A DNA stretch of 64,000 bases from Anastatus disparis (Eukaryota > Arthropoda > Insecta > Hymenoptera > Eupelmidae), in NCBI GenBank assembly GCA_017163975.1, contig JAFFSR010000397.1, forward strand, positions 1,114,501-1,178,500, given 5' to 3'. Below the pieces are notes generated by a model. It made no database searches. It had not been told where the DNA came from and saw only the letters and a program-made list of their open reading frames with translations. A program made the position numbers and the translations under genes. This document shows positions 44,570 through 54,935 of this stretch, in pieces (the first letter of the stretch is position 1; every line of letters starts with the position of its first letter).

Positions 44570-44660
44570 CACACCACGATAATTATTTCAGCTTTCTCCT
44601 AAAAGTAACCTCGTGTCAACAATCTTGTTAGGCGGATAGTCAACCATTTAATAGCCAATC
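44570..44660 (-). pseudogene. Mirrored copy of the mariner transposase start
   Basis: On the minus strand this reads MVDYPPNKIVDTRLLLGES, then a stop and NNYRG, clearly homologous to the real start at 45677 (MADYPLNEIVDMMLALRES, then RSNYRA). It is an inverted duplicate of the first 30 codons plus upstream DNA. Confidence 0.8.
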
Positions 44661-44867
44661 ATTAATTATTCTTAAATTTAAATAGTAAAATGGTATGAAA
44701 AATATTAATAATTATAATATTCGCCCGTATGCGGTCGCGACTAAAATAGAAAAATGTTTGTCACACTTTATTAATTGTAAATTTTATGATAAAGTAATAA
44801 TCAAAACATTATAGGTATTTAATTCAATAAAACATTAATTCTACCTCGAATTGCCCATAAATTTTGC

Positions 44868-45402
44868 CGTTCAAACTTGAAAAATACTAATATTGACAAT
44901 GTAATCATTAAAGACACACACATAAAGAAACTATGTTCCGTCAAAGGTTCTTTTAATAATATCTGAACTGTTGACCAATTTTAAGATTTCCCGCCCATTT
45001 TTAATAATAAGCTTCATTTTTAATTGTTTGATTTTTAAAAAAAATAGGTTTGATGCTTTTCGTACAAAACAGAAATGTTGTATCTTTATTCTTTCGAAAG
45101 TTATGAGTAAATTAAAGATATGAGCTGTAAAAAATGTGATCGTTTAAAAAGAATAGTCATAACTTTCGAAAGAATGAAGATGCAACATTTTTTTTTTTGT
45201 ACAAAAATCATCAAAGCTATTTTTTTAGAATCAAACTATTAAAAATAAAGCTTAATATTAAAAATATGTGGAAGATATTAAAATCGGTCAACAGTTCAGA
45301 TATTATTAAAAGAATCTTTGACGGAACAGAAATTATTTGTAAATGTGCCTTTAATGATTACATTATCAATATTAGTATTTTTCAAGTTTGAACGGCAATA
45401 AT
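44868..45402. repeat. Central palindrome (MITE-like), about 530 bp
   Basis: Starts TTTTGCCGTTCAAACTTGAA and ends with the inverse; axis near 45135. Arms carry CTTTCGAAAGTTATGA words and GTCAAAGGTTCTTTTAATAA. It forms the middle of the larger 44570-45745 palindrome. Confidence 0.75.
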
Positions 45403-45676
45403 TCACAATATTTAAAATAAAAGCAAGTTTTAGTATTATGTGCAGTTTAAATTAGAAATAATTTAATGATTATTACTTTATTATAAAACTTATAATTACA
45501 AAAGTGTAGCAATCGGAGTACTTTTGGCAGATACACTTAGTCAGATAAAGTTACCGTAATTTAGGAACATTTTTCTTTTTTTGGTCGCGACCGTATAGGA
45601 AAAATATTATAATTATTAATATTTTTTATACTATTTTATTATTCAAATTTAATAGTAATTAATAGCTGGCTATAAA

Positions 45677-46741
45677 ATGGCTGACTATCCACTCAACGAA
45701 ATCGTTGACATGATGTTGGCTTTAAGAGAAAGTCGAAGTAATTATCGGGCTGCGGCAAGAATTTATGCTAAACCCTATCCAGACAGACGACAACTTGACG
45801 CTATGGCTATCAGACGTTTAACTCAAAGAGCTTGTAGTGGACACATGGTTCGTCAACGTAGGCGCCATCAATATGATGAAAATGATAATCAGGTTGTGAC
45901 TATTCTGGCAATAATTCATCTTGACCCACAGATAAGCGGTCGTCGAGTCGGAAGAGAAATGGGTATTCCAAAAAGTACATTTTTAAGAATTATGAAGGTG
46001 CTTAGATATCGTGCGTATCATATTACTCTGGTCCAAGAACTACAGTTTGTTCATTTTCAAGAGCGTATTGTGTTTTGCCAATGGGCTTGACAAATGATAG
46101 AAAATGATCCAGACTTTTTTAAATTTGTTCTTTTTCTGATGAGGCAAAATTTCAAAGTAATGAGGAATTGAATAGACATAATTGTCATTACTGGTCTGGT
46201 GTTCATCCTCAATTGGGTCCGAACTGTAAACCATCAAAGACGTTGAAGTATTATGGTATGGTGTGGAATTATTAATGGGCATTTGGTTGGTCCTTATTTT
46301 TTCGAAGAAAATGTTAATCAACACACGTACTTAACGCTGATAAAAGATCAACTACCTGTATTGATGGAAGATGTTGACTTAGAAACGCGACGAACAATGT
46401 GGCTCCAGCAGGACGGCGCAGCACCACATTTCGCTCGAATAGTAAGGACTTTTTTGAATGAGCAGTATGGTAACAGATGGATTGGTCGAAGTGGTCCAGT
46501 TAAATGGCCTGCTTGCTCACTCGATCTTACATCACCAGATTTTTACTTATGGGGGTACTTAAAAAATACCGTTTTTGAGGAAAGGCCCACCACAAGAGTG
46601 GACATGATGGACAGAATTCGTCGAGCATGCGCTGCCATTCCAAGGTAAGCTTTGCTAAAGACCGTTCGCCACTTCCAAAAGCATTTGACTAAGTGCCTGG
46701 AAGCAAATGGTCGTAATTTCGAAAATTTGCTACAAGGTTAG
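45677..46741 (+). pseudogene. Tc1/mariner-type transposase, broken
   Basis: N-terminal helix-turn-helix region (NEIVDMMLALRES, AVAR-like RAAARIYAKPYPDRR; VGREMGIPKSTFLRIM). The catalytic core has SDEAKFQSNEELNRHNCHYW (first Asp, in a shifted frame between about 46131 and 46250), WLQQDGAAPHFAR (second Asp) and DLTSPDFYLWGYLKN (third Asp). Defects are TGA at 46088-46090, two compensating frameshifts around the first catalytic Asp, and TAA near 46647 after which similarity continues (LLKTVRHFQKHL) to 46741. The ATG at 45677 is supported by family-like N-terminal sequence. Confidence 0.85.
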
Positions 46742-46755
46742 ATAAATACATAAAT

Positions 46756-46920
46756 GAGAGGCGAAGGGACTCACTTAAATCAAGCACCCTGAACAGTGAG
46801 GGCAAGGGGACTCACTTAAATCAAGCACCCTGAACAGTAAGAGGTAAGGGGACTTACTTTAATCAAGCACCCCAAACAATAAGAGGTGAAGGGACTCACT
46901 TTAATAAAGCACCCCAAAGG
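46756..46920 (+). repeat. About 42-bp tandem repeat in the right TIR (4 units)
   Basis: Four copies of GGGACTCACTTAAATCAAGC followed by ACCCTGAACAGT, starting near 46766, 46807, 46849 and 46891. The left TIR has only about two copies (near 44470-44560), so copy number differs between arms. Confidence 0.85.
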
Positions 46921-47059
46921 AAACATTCCTTACTACGTCCACGTCGTTGTTTCTGGGTAGCGCTTAACGTAAGGTTGACACATTTACAACAAAAGCTTTG
47001 ATGATCTTGAAGTTTCCGTTAAACAAACATCATACATGGGGTAGAGATGTGTGGGACTG

Positions 47060-47124
47060 GGGGACGTCTGGTGTAACAGTTTAGCATGTGAGGCTATGAA
47101 GAGCACGGGGTTCGGATGTGCAAG
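47060..47124 (+). other. tRNA-like sequence in the right TIR
   Basis: CTGGTGTAACAGTTTAGCAT followed by GTGAGGCTATGAAGAGC and GGGGTTCGGATGTG resembles the head of a tRNA or tRNA-derived SINE, with A-box-like and B-box-like words about 35 nt apart. It also occurs inverted in the left TIR at about 44255-44325. It is not a complete tRNA gene. Confidence 0.4.
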
Positions 47125-47532
47125 TTTGATATGTGTTTACTAGGATGTGAAAATTTTTGGTGTGTGGGTTTCTCTATTAAACCTACAATCAGATGAATCA
47201 CTTAAGCCTGTGACTCATGGAAAACACGACTTAAAATGGATTTTTCGGAGTTCAACCTTCATTTGACCTTGAAATGACCTTGAAAAAAATGTCTTAATAT
47301 GATTTTAAACGTAAAATTTCCCGCTCTTTCCGAATTCGTGGTCAAAAATAGGTGTTCCTATTAAAAAAAAATATTTATCCTTAAAATAACCTTGAAGATC
47401 GAGTTCAAGGTCGAAGCTGTTAAGACCATAGTTTTGCCCCCTTTGTCCACTACAACTTTTGTCTTGACCATTTTTTCCTATCTGTCTTAGGATCCAAAAA
47501 ATTCGAGTGTAGCGATTAAAATGGGTCACCGT

Positions 47533-47578
47533 GTATATATATATATGTATATATATAGATATATATATATATATATAT
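47533..47578. repeat. (TA)n-rich microsatellite
   Basis: Interrupted TA repeats abutting the truncated 3' end of the transposase copy at 47581. Confidence 0.9.
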
Positions 47579-47580
47579 AG

Positions 47581-49330
47581 TATTCCATCTACCTTGATAA
47601 CGCTTCTCCATTATTTTAATGTCTTGATGAAAACGTTCTCCCTGTTTTTCACTATAATCTCCACAGTTGTCAGATAAACTATCCAAGTGATTGTGTAGAA
47701 AATGTAATTTATAGTTCATTAGGCAATTCATTTTTTCTAAGTTCTCAACCATTTTAGATACGATTTCGTTGTAATTTAGGCTTCTGCGATTACCCAAGAA
47801 GTTTTCGGTAACTTCCTGGAAGCTAAGACATGCAGCTCTTTCGGTGTTTGTCATGGAACTAATAAACTGATCATCAGACATCATTTTTCTAATTTCTGGA
47901 CCACCAAAAATACGTTCCTTCAATTTCGCATCTGATTTATTTGGAAACTTGCATTCCAAGTATTTGAAGCACTGACCATCTTTATTTGAAGCCTTAACGA
48001 TTTGTTTCATTACACCAAGTTTTATATGTAGTGGCGGAATGAGAACTTCTTTCGGGTCAACCAATGGAGTAGCTATAACGTTACTTTTTCCGACTTCGAG
48101 AGATTTTCTTTCAGGCCATTTATGATTTGTATAGTGTTTTGCACGGTCTCTACTATCCCATAAGCACAAGAAACATGGCGTCTTTGTAAATCCAGACTGC
48201 TGTCCTAACAATATTCCAGAAACTTTGCAATCGCCACATATAAGCCATTTATGCTTGTCATACTGAATTTTTTGTATTATAATTTTCAGATTGTCATATG
48301 TTTCCTTCATTGCAGTGAAGTACGCTATTGGAACTGAGGCATAGTGGTTCCTGTTGTGTAGTAATACAGCTTTTAAACTTCTGTTTGATTAATCTATGAA
48401 CAATCTCCATTCTTCGACTTTATATACATTAGGCTAAATTTCATTCATCAAACCTTTTACATCTTTACAATATACAATTTTATCGCCATCATGATTTATT
48501 TCTTTAAAATATGGTTCGAAACTTTTGCTTCTTGTTCTGTAAAAAGATACTTTAGTAGAATTTGCCAACTGATTAATGGCTTTCAAAGATGAAGCTAAAT
48601 GTTCTGCTCCATCTTTAGGTAAGTTGAGCTCTCTAACTAAGTCGTTTAGTTTATTTTGAGTCCATAACTTTACGCTTTTGTCTTTTTGGCTTGTTGAAAG
48701 GAAAAGGTTGTCATCGTCGTCATCATCATCATCATCATCATCACCGTTATTTTCAATTTCTTCATAACTATCGCTTTCATAGGATTCATCTTTTAAATCA
48801 TTCTTATCAATTGTATATCCATGGATGTCGTCATGGACTACGTTGTTATCTTTATCATCATGTTTTTCATCGTCGGAATCTGATTCAATTAATAACCTCT
48901 TAAGAAAATCTAATTCTTCATCTTTTCTCGTTTTTTCGATAGGCCTTTTTACAGAAATAACATCAGTATAATTCACAGTAGTTTTGTATTTACTATTAAT
49001 TCCAATAATTTTGGTGTTACAGAAGTAACAATACTCTTTTCTATCTGGTTGATACCATTCCATTGGGCTATCAAATTTAACTTTGCCATCTTCTTTTGTT
49101 TTATCCCACATGTAAAGCATTTTGCGACATTGTTCGCAGATACTACGTAGAGTCCACTTTTCTATATTTACATCTGTTTTCAATTTGAAGCAAGTTTTGT
49201 AAATGTTTTGAAGATTTTCATTGAAATGTCTTCAAGATTTTAGCGGAGTGAATACTCCACAGACAAAACAAAAAAGATCACTGTTCTTTGGACAAATATG
49301 CCCTCGAGATGTAGAAGATGAATGATCCAT
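47581..49330 (-). pseudogene. Unnamed-family transposase, most complete copy, 3 stops and truncated C-terminus
   Basis: From the ATG at 49330 (MDHSSSTSRGHICPKNSD). An N-terminal zinc-binding region has CFVCGVFTPL, CEQCRKMLYMW and CYFCNTKI (three Cys-x2-Cys pairs). A linker follows with KTRKDEELDFLKRLL, an acidic stretch and a run of 11 Asp. The conserved core has DKHKWLICGDCKVSG, CFLCLWDSRDRAKHY, FLGNRRSLNYNE, HFLHNHLDSLSDNCGDY and EKQGERFHQD. In-frame stops are TGA near 49238, TAG near 48436 and TAA near 48394. The last ~35 residues (DYCW onward) are lost at the TA repeat. Compared with 22047-22833 it retains the N-terminal half. Confidence 0.8.
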
Positions 49331-49349
49331 GGTCTTTAATATAACCCTG

Positions 49350-49625
49350 CATGTTAGGGATCCTGATCCGATCGCAGGTGAGTCTGTTATTCCGGAGGTG
49401 ATAACTTTTATACCTCTCTGGAGCTAAGTATAAGAGCTTTCCGACTTTGACAAGGACAATGTCAACTTGTCGTCGGACACACTACAGCTCCATCCTCACA
49501 CCCTAACTGCAAGGCAGTGCGCTTTTACTGGCATCGTTACCTCGACAAGCTTATAAACGGATCATTTCACACATTCTCATTTGGGGCAGTGTCACCGTCA
49601 CAGTTTTTGTCGGGGCAGCAGGTAA
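49350..49625 (+). other. G+C-richer block, possible LTR plus PBS remnant
   Basis: About 275 bp of balanced composition between the two transposase copies. It starts TGTTAGGGATCC, contains a TATAAGAGC word, and is followed by TGGGGCAGTGTCACCG, which begins with TGG as a primer-binding site would. It could be a solo or partial LTR; no other copy is in the window to prove it. Confidence 0.3.
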
Positions 49626-49949
49626 AGGTTATTTTAACGAAAAAAATTCATGTTTAAATTTTTCTTATTTATTTAAACGTATATTTATACAATTAGAAAA
49701 TACACGCTAATTTTTTACAAAATTCTTTACGTATCATAGAAAACTCTAATGCATTTTGAAATTGTATAATGTACGATCTCACAAATAAAAGAAAATTAAA
49801 TATGATCTTTTATTCTTTACAGTAACCTTGTATTTAATTGAAATTATTCAATATTTTACAACAACCTTAAGATACCGCGGATTAGGTTTATTTTGCATGG
49901 AATTGATATATTCGACCTTAAAATTACCTTTGTCGATTTGACTTTAAAA

Positions 49950-50062
49950 TCAATTTTATAGATTTGACCTTGAAATGACCTTGATCCTGATGTGATGGGT
50001 CGAATGGACTACGAATTCTGATTCAGCGACCTCAAAAACATAAGCTGTCCATGGTCTAGTCA
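49950..50062 (-). repeat. Subterminal repeat unit related to the 122-bp family
   Basis: GACCTTGAAATGACCTTGAT followed by GTGATGGGTCGAATGGAC and CAGCGACCTCAAAAACATA, a diverged single unit of the repeat at 12557-23575. Confidence 0.8.
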
Positions 50063-50099
50063 ACATGATGACGAAGATAATGACGAAGAAGAAGATGAC

Positions 50100-51380
50100 A
50101 AAGTTAAATTTGATAGCCGAATGGAATGGTACCAAGCAGATGGAAGAGAGGATTGTTACTGCTGCCACACCGAAATTGTTGGAATTAATAGTAAACATAA
50201 AACAAATGAGAATCATGCTGATGTCATTTCTGTAAAAATACCTATCGAAAAAACGAGAAAAGATGAAGAATTAGATTTTCTTAAGAGGTTATTAATTGAA
50301 TCAGATTCCGACGATGAAAAACATGATGATAAAGATAACAACGTAGTCCATGACGGCATCCATGGAGATACAATTGATAAGAATGATTTAAAAGATGAAT
50401 CCTATGAAAGCGATAGTTATGAAGAAATTGAAAATAACGGTGATGATGATGATGATGATGACGACGATGACAACCTTTTCCTTTCGACAAGCCAAAAAGA
50501 CAAAAGCGTAAAGTTATGGACTCAAAATAAACTAAACGACTTAGTTAGTGAGCTCAACTTACCTAAAGATGGAGCAGAACATTTAGCTTCATCTTTGAAA
50601 GCCATTAATCAGTTGGCAAATTCTACTAAAGTATCTTTTTACAGAACAAGAAGCAAAAGTTTCGAACCGTATTTTGAAGAAATAAATCATGATGGCGATA
50701 AAATTGTATATTGTAAAGATGTAAAAGGCTTGATGAATGAAATTAACGAAAAAGTAACGTTATAGCTACTTCATTGGTTGACCCGAAAAAAGTTCTCATC
50801 TCGCCATCACACATAAAACTTGGTGTAATGAAACAAATCGTTAAGGCTTCAAATAAAGATGGTCAGTGCTTCAAATACTTGGAATGCAAGTTTCCAAATA
50901 AATCAGATGCGAAATTGAAGGAACGTATTTTTGGTGGTCCAGAAATTAGAAAAATGATGTCTGATGATCAGTTTATTAGTTCCATGACAAACACCGAAAG
51001 AGCTGCATGTCTTAGCTTCCAGGAAGTTACCGAAAACTTCTTGGGTAATCGCAGAAGCCTAAATTACAACGAAATCGTATCTAAAATGGTTGAGAACTTA
51101 GAGAAAATGAATTGCCTAATGAACTATAAATTACATTTTCTACACAATCACTTGGATAGTTTATCTGACAACTGTGGAGAGTATAGTGAAAAACAGGGAG
51201 AGCGTTTTCATCAAGACATTAAAGTAATGGAGGAGCGTTATAAAGGTAGATGGGATACTAGTATGCTGACTTATTACTGCTAGATGTTAAAAAGAGATTG
51301 CAAAACCACTAGAAAAAAACGTGATAGGAAACCTTTGCACAAATCATTTGACGAGAAACGTGTAAGATATAGTGAGAACA
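50100..51380 (+). pseudogene. Unnamed-family transposase, inverted second copy, internally deleted
   Basis: Inverted relative to 47581-49330. Runs from DDKVKFDSRMEWYQ through the Asp run to NEINEKVTL (50765), then jumps to ATSLVDPKKV: about 110 residues containing the ICGDCKVSG and CLWDSRDRA blocks are deleted. The rest continues to HFLHNHLDSLSDNCGEY and a TAG at 51281-51283, with similarity to about 51380. The N-terminal Cys-rich part is also missing. By eye its shared portion differs little from the first copy. Confidence 0.8.
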
Positions 51381-51414
51381 AAAATTGCATAAAATTGGGT
51401 TTGTATTACGCAAA

Positions 51415-51600
51415 TTTTGTATATTTTACCTTAAATTAACCATCACTTTGAGGTGATGGGGTCAAATAGACCTTGGAATCAGATTTAGCGATCCCAAAAA
51501 CATAAATATATACTGTTGAAATATGGTTCCCGCTCATTTCATAGATTTGACCTTAAAATGACCTTGATCCTAAGGTCATGGGGTCAAACGGACCGAATTT
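51415..51600 (-). repeat. Subterminal repeats of the same transposon family
   Basis: About 1.5 diverged units (AGGTGATGGGGTCAAATAGA; CCCAAAAACATAAATATATA; TGACCTTAAAATGACCTTGA), matching the right block at 22936-23575 in order and orientation. This marks the right end of the 47.6-51.6 kb palindrome. Confidence 0.75.
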
Positions 51601-51790
51601 TACTTTTAAATTAAACTATTATTTAATTGATAATTAAACTTTAATTCTCAATTAAACTTCAGATAAATATAATTATTTGTCAATTAAGAGACCATTTAAT
51701 TGATAACTAAATTTTAATTTTTAATTAATAACATCACTCTACTTTTAATTAGTTATTTGCATGTCATAAGAAAAAGATTATTAATTATTA
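51600..51790. repeat. TTAATT-type low-complexity repeat
   Basis: Same word family as 6240-6642. No gene. Confidence 0.6.
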
Positions 51791-51804
51791 TTTTAACTTA
51801 TCTC

Positions 51805-52078
51805 TGTGGAATTTCCCTGGCTTCTTGTACGGCATCCTCATCATTCGATGGATGATTTGGCGTACTTCGTAACATTACTTTGAAACACACGCGCCTGCCT
51901 CGCGTCCGCCAGTCCATGGCGAGCCTAAAAGCCATCGTCTATAAGATGCTGAAGTAGATCAAGCCGGTGCGCTTCCGCATGTCCCTAGCAAGAGAGAGAT
52001 TTTACAAAGTTATAATTTCTAATTAAAAATTTATTAAATAAATTAATTGAATTAAAAATTCATTTGTGTCACTTAACA
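51805..52078 (-). repeat. Probable 3' LTR
   Basis: Begins TGTTAAGTGACAC on the minus strand just after a polypurine tract and may end at CCACA (51805), about 274 bp. With no second copy in the window the inner end is a guess. Confidence 0.45.
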
Positions 52079-52090
52079 CCCCTCCTTACT
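52079..52090 (-). promoter_or_regulatory. Polypurine tract
   Basis: GTAAGGAGGGG on the minus strand, directly before TGTTAA, the presumed LTR start. Confidence 0.55.
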
Positions 52091-53612
52091 TAGAATAACT
52101 GTCGTCTCTGACAGTCGCGAACCATCCATCAAAGCATAAGAAGTGCCATACAAAAGGGCCTGTAAACAATTGAAACAATTGACAATAGTAAAAAAAAATT
52201 GAAATACAATAAGTACTGAATTAATAATGAAATAAATGAAAGACCATGTTCACGAAAAATAGAAACAAAAATTAATTTTTGATTTTTCATTTTTTTTCGT
52301 TTGTGCTGATCGTTGAAGATCTTCGATGTAGTCGATTGTTCATCGATCTTCGTAGGAGGAGCGGGGTCCTCTTCCGTTTGCTCCTCCTACAGGTAGGTTG
52401 ATTTTTGTTTTTATCATTGCCCCAAATTTAGATGGATGGTAGTTCTTTTGATTGAACGTTTCGTTTTGGTATCCATCCTGGTTATTTGTCTGCAAATAAT
52501 GAATTTATCACAAGCTGGTATTTCGTCAAGTAATGATCTAATTTGTCGTTGAGATGATATCTAAAACAGTAGAAATTGCTGGTTATAGATATTGTATTTA
52601 TAATGAAAATATGTCCCTTTTTATGCTTGGTTAGCAGGAACAGTCGAATAAGGGTTAATTGGTTTAAGCTTGTAGTGTTAGTGCTAAGGTAAATTAAGCT
52701 TGACAGTTAGTATACCACCCTTTTTATGTACAAGTTTTGTGGTTTTCACTCGATGATTTAAGCATCAGTTAGGATCCATGATTAACCAGGGTTGGTAGCC
52801 TGGTATGTTATTATTGCTATCATTCACTTTTTGGTCACACACTCTTACTTTTTCTTAAAAATTGAGATTGTAATGGAAATAAGGTCGGTATTTCTGTGAT
52901 AGCGCGAACTGCTTACTTGTCCTCGTTAGTTATCAGTCCAGTCCATTATATAGTTAATTAAAAAGGTCATGGATGGTAAATGGGATAATAAGTCATAAAG
53001 TCAAATGCAAGTTTATTGTCAGTAGTTTCAACGCTTAAACACTCTTGTAGGGAAGCGGCAACTGGGTGCGCACTCAACCTTTAATCACAAGTTAATTCCA
53101 AGTATATGGTGGAATTCTAATTCTGTGTTCTGCATTTGTTTTTTTTTTAAACAAAGAAGAAATATGCAGTTTTATTTAGATTTCGGTTTACGATTTCCCA
53201 ATTATCTATTGTTGAAACTATACTTCGGCCGAGGAATTTCATTGAGTCATTTTGACATAGTCTAGTAGAGTTTAGTATGTCTAAAACTGTCACAACTGAA
53301 TGAGGTATTGGCGGGTTAAAGGTGCATTAGTTAATGCAGTCTATAAAGTCGAGTAGAGTCTAGTACAAATTTTTATTTGTAAAAGTCAAGTAATTATTAA
53401 GGAAGGTCGGATGGTCAGTTTAAACCCCCTTTTTTTCTTCTTGGTATTTACTTAAGTAAATTAGTCTATCTGCATGACAGACAATGGCTATATATAAAAA
53501 AAATAGGTCAGTAATAATTTTTTTAAATATGAGGCTACAGCTGTCAGTTTTCCGTATACATCACTTGGTCCTTGCAATGAGTGGAAGTTGAGTTTCTGAA
53601 ACAGTATGATCA
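52091..53612 (-). other. Noncoding 3' region of the gypsy-like element
   Basis: About 1.5 kb without a frame over 60 codons on the minus strand, where an envelope gene would sit in errantivirus-type elements; none is recognisable. It contains a strong hairpin (52352-52390). Confidence 0.55.
52352..52390. other. 11-bp perfect hairpin
   Basis: GTAGGAGGAGC at 52352-52362 and its exact inverse GCTCCTCCTAC at 52380-52390 around a 17-nt loop, G+C-rich in A+T-rich surroundings. Confidence 0.8.
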
Positions 53613-54932
53613 TTAATCAAATTCCCTAGTCGCGGCTTTTAATTTGTCCACGTGTTTACACATTAATTTTCCGTTCGGCAATTCTAGCAAAACATTATTA
53701 TGCCCTAGTGTTTTTACTATTTTTAAAGGTTTTAAATAGTAAGCGTCAAACTTTGATCTTCGAGGTTCATTTTTAACATAAGCATAGTTTCCTACAATGG
53801 GTTTAAATTCCTTCACACGTTTGTCATAGTAATCTTTAGTTCTAGTTTTGGTCTTGATGAGTTTATGTCCAGCGTCCATTTTCATCTCGTGTAGTCTAGT
53901 GACCAAGTCTCGTAAATATTGGTTGTAGGTAGCCAGGCGTTTCTCTTTGGGTATGTGAAGAGGGAATCGAGCAAGTCTGCCATACACTAGTTCAAAAGGA
54001 GTATATCCTGTAACCGAATGTACACTAGTGTTGTAAGTGAAAGCGGCAAAAGGAGCTAGTTGATCCCAATCATCGTATTGATCGGAGTATGTCCTTATAA
54101 AGTCTACCAATGGAGCATGAAGACGTTCTAGTGCACCTGTCGTTTGTGGTCGATATCCTGAGGAATGTAGCTGGGCTATCTTGAATATTTTTAGTAGCGT
54201 TCCTATTATTCCTGACATAAAACTGGTTCCTCTGTCCGAAAGTATGGCTCGAGGAGCTCCGAATTGGCAGATCAAGTGTCTGGCTAGAGCATCAGCTATG
54301 GCAGTCGCTCTTTGATTTCGTAATGGAGTCATTATGACAAATTTGGTTAGATGGCATTGCATAGTTAGCAAGTGGCAATGGCCTGATGGCGTCATTCTCA
54401 ATTTTCCCACGGTGTCTATTGATACTTTATCCAAACTTTTGATTGGTGTGTCGGTAATAATCATCGGTGTTCTTCTTGTGATTCTGTCGATTTTTCTTTC
54501 CTGGCAGGTGGAACAGTCTCTAATGAAGTTTAGAACGTAATTTCTCATTCCCGGCCAATAGTACCTTTCCCGAACCTTGGCATAAGTTTGATTTACACCC
54601 TTATGTCCTCTAATTAGACTAGTATGTAAGTAAGTCAGTACATCTCTTCTTTCGTCTTCACTTAAGTACTTGGTCTTTCCGTAGCATAGAGTTATTTGTA
54701 TGTCTGTTCCGTTAAATTTATGTCTTAGTAGATCTATTAAAGTCCTAGGCTCTAAATTTTCTGTAAGCTTACTGTGTCTAGACACTCTTATAATGTGCAT
54801 ATTTCTGTTAAGTAGAAGTAACTTCAGTATATTTAAAGTTTGTTTAAGTAACTCTGTGTCCAATGAATCATGGTGTTTATTTTTCAGAATTACTTTCATC
54901 ATTTCATGATACTTCCTGTAAGGAGTTACCAA
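53613..54932 (-). pseudogene. pol: Integrase of the gypsy-like element
   Basis: HHCC zinc module (HTSLIRGHKGVNQTYAKV ... CSTCQERK), then the DDE core with VSIDTVGKL, AILSDRGTSF and GALERLHAPL, then FTYNTSVHSVTGYTPFELVY and a C-terminal tail (KPLKIVKTLGHNNVLLELPN). All three catalytic acidic residues are visible. It is separated from the upstream linker only by a TAA at 54933-54935, so the domain itself is well preserved. Confidence 0.88.
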
Positions 54933-54935
54933 TAT

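Larger units (their letters stand above)
43918..47463 (+). mobile_element. Tc1/mariner-type element with TIRs of about 0.7 kb
   Basis: Ends GACAAAAGTTGTAGTGGAC at 43918 and inverted at 47463. The TIRs (43918 to about 44600; about 46750-47463) match closely. A plus-strand mariner-like transposase pseudogene lies between them, with a palindrome upstream that includes a nested MITE. No clear TA duplication was seen at the outer ends. Confidence 0.75.

Noticed and set aside
48691..48903. His-rich frame (HHHHHHH) opposite the transposase; similar at 50281-50490
   Set aside because: It is the antisense reading of the Asp-repeat codons (GAT/ATC) of the real transposase.
49350..49625. Possible complete LTR retrotransposon in the centre of the transposase palindrome
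   Set aside because: Only one LTR-like block is present, with no gag or pol next to it. It was kept as a low-confidence LTR remnant only.
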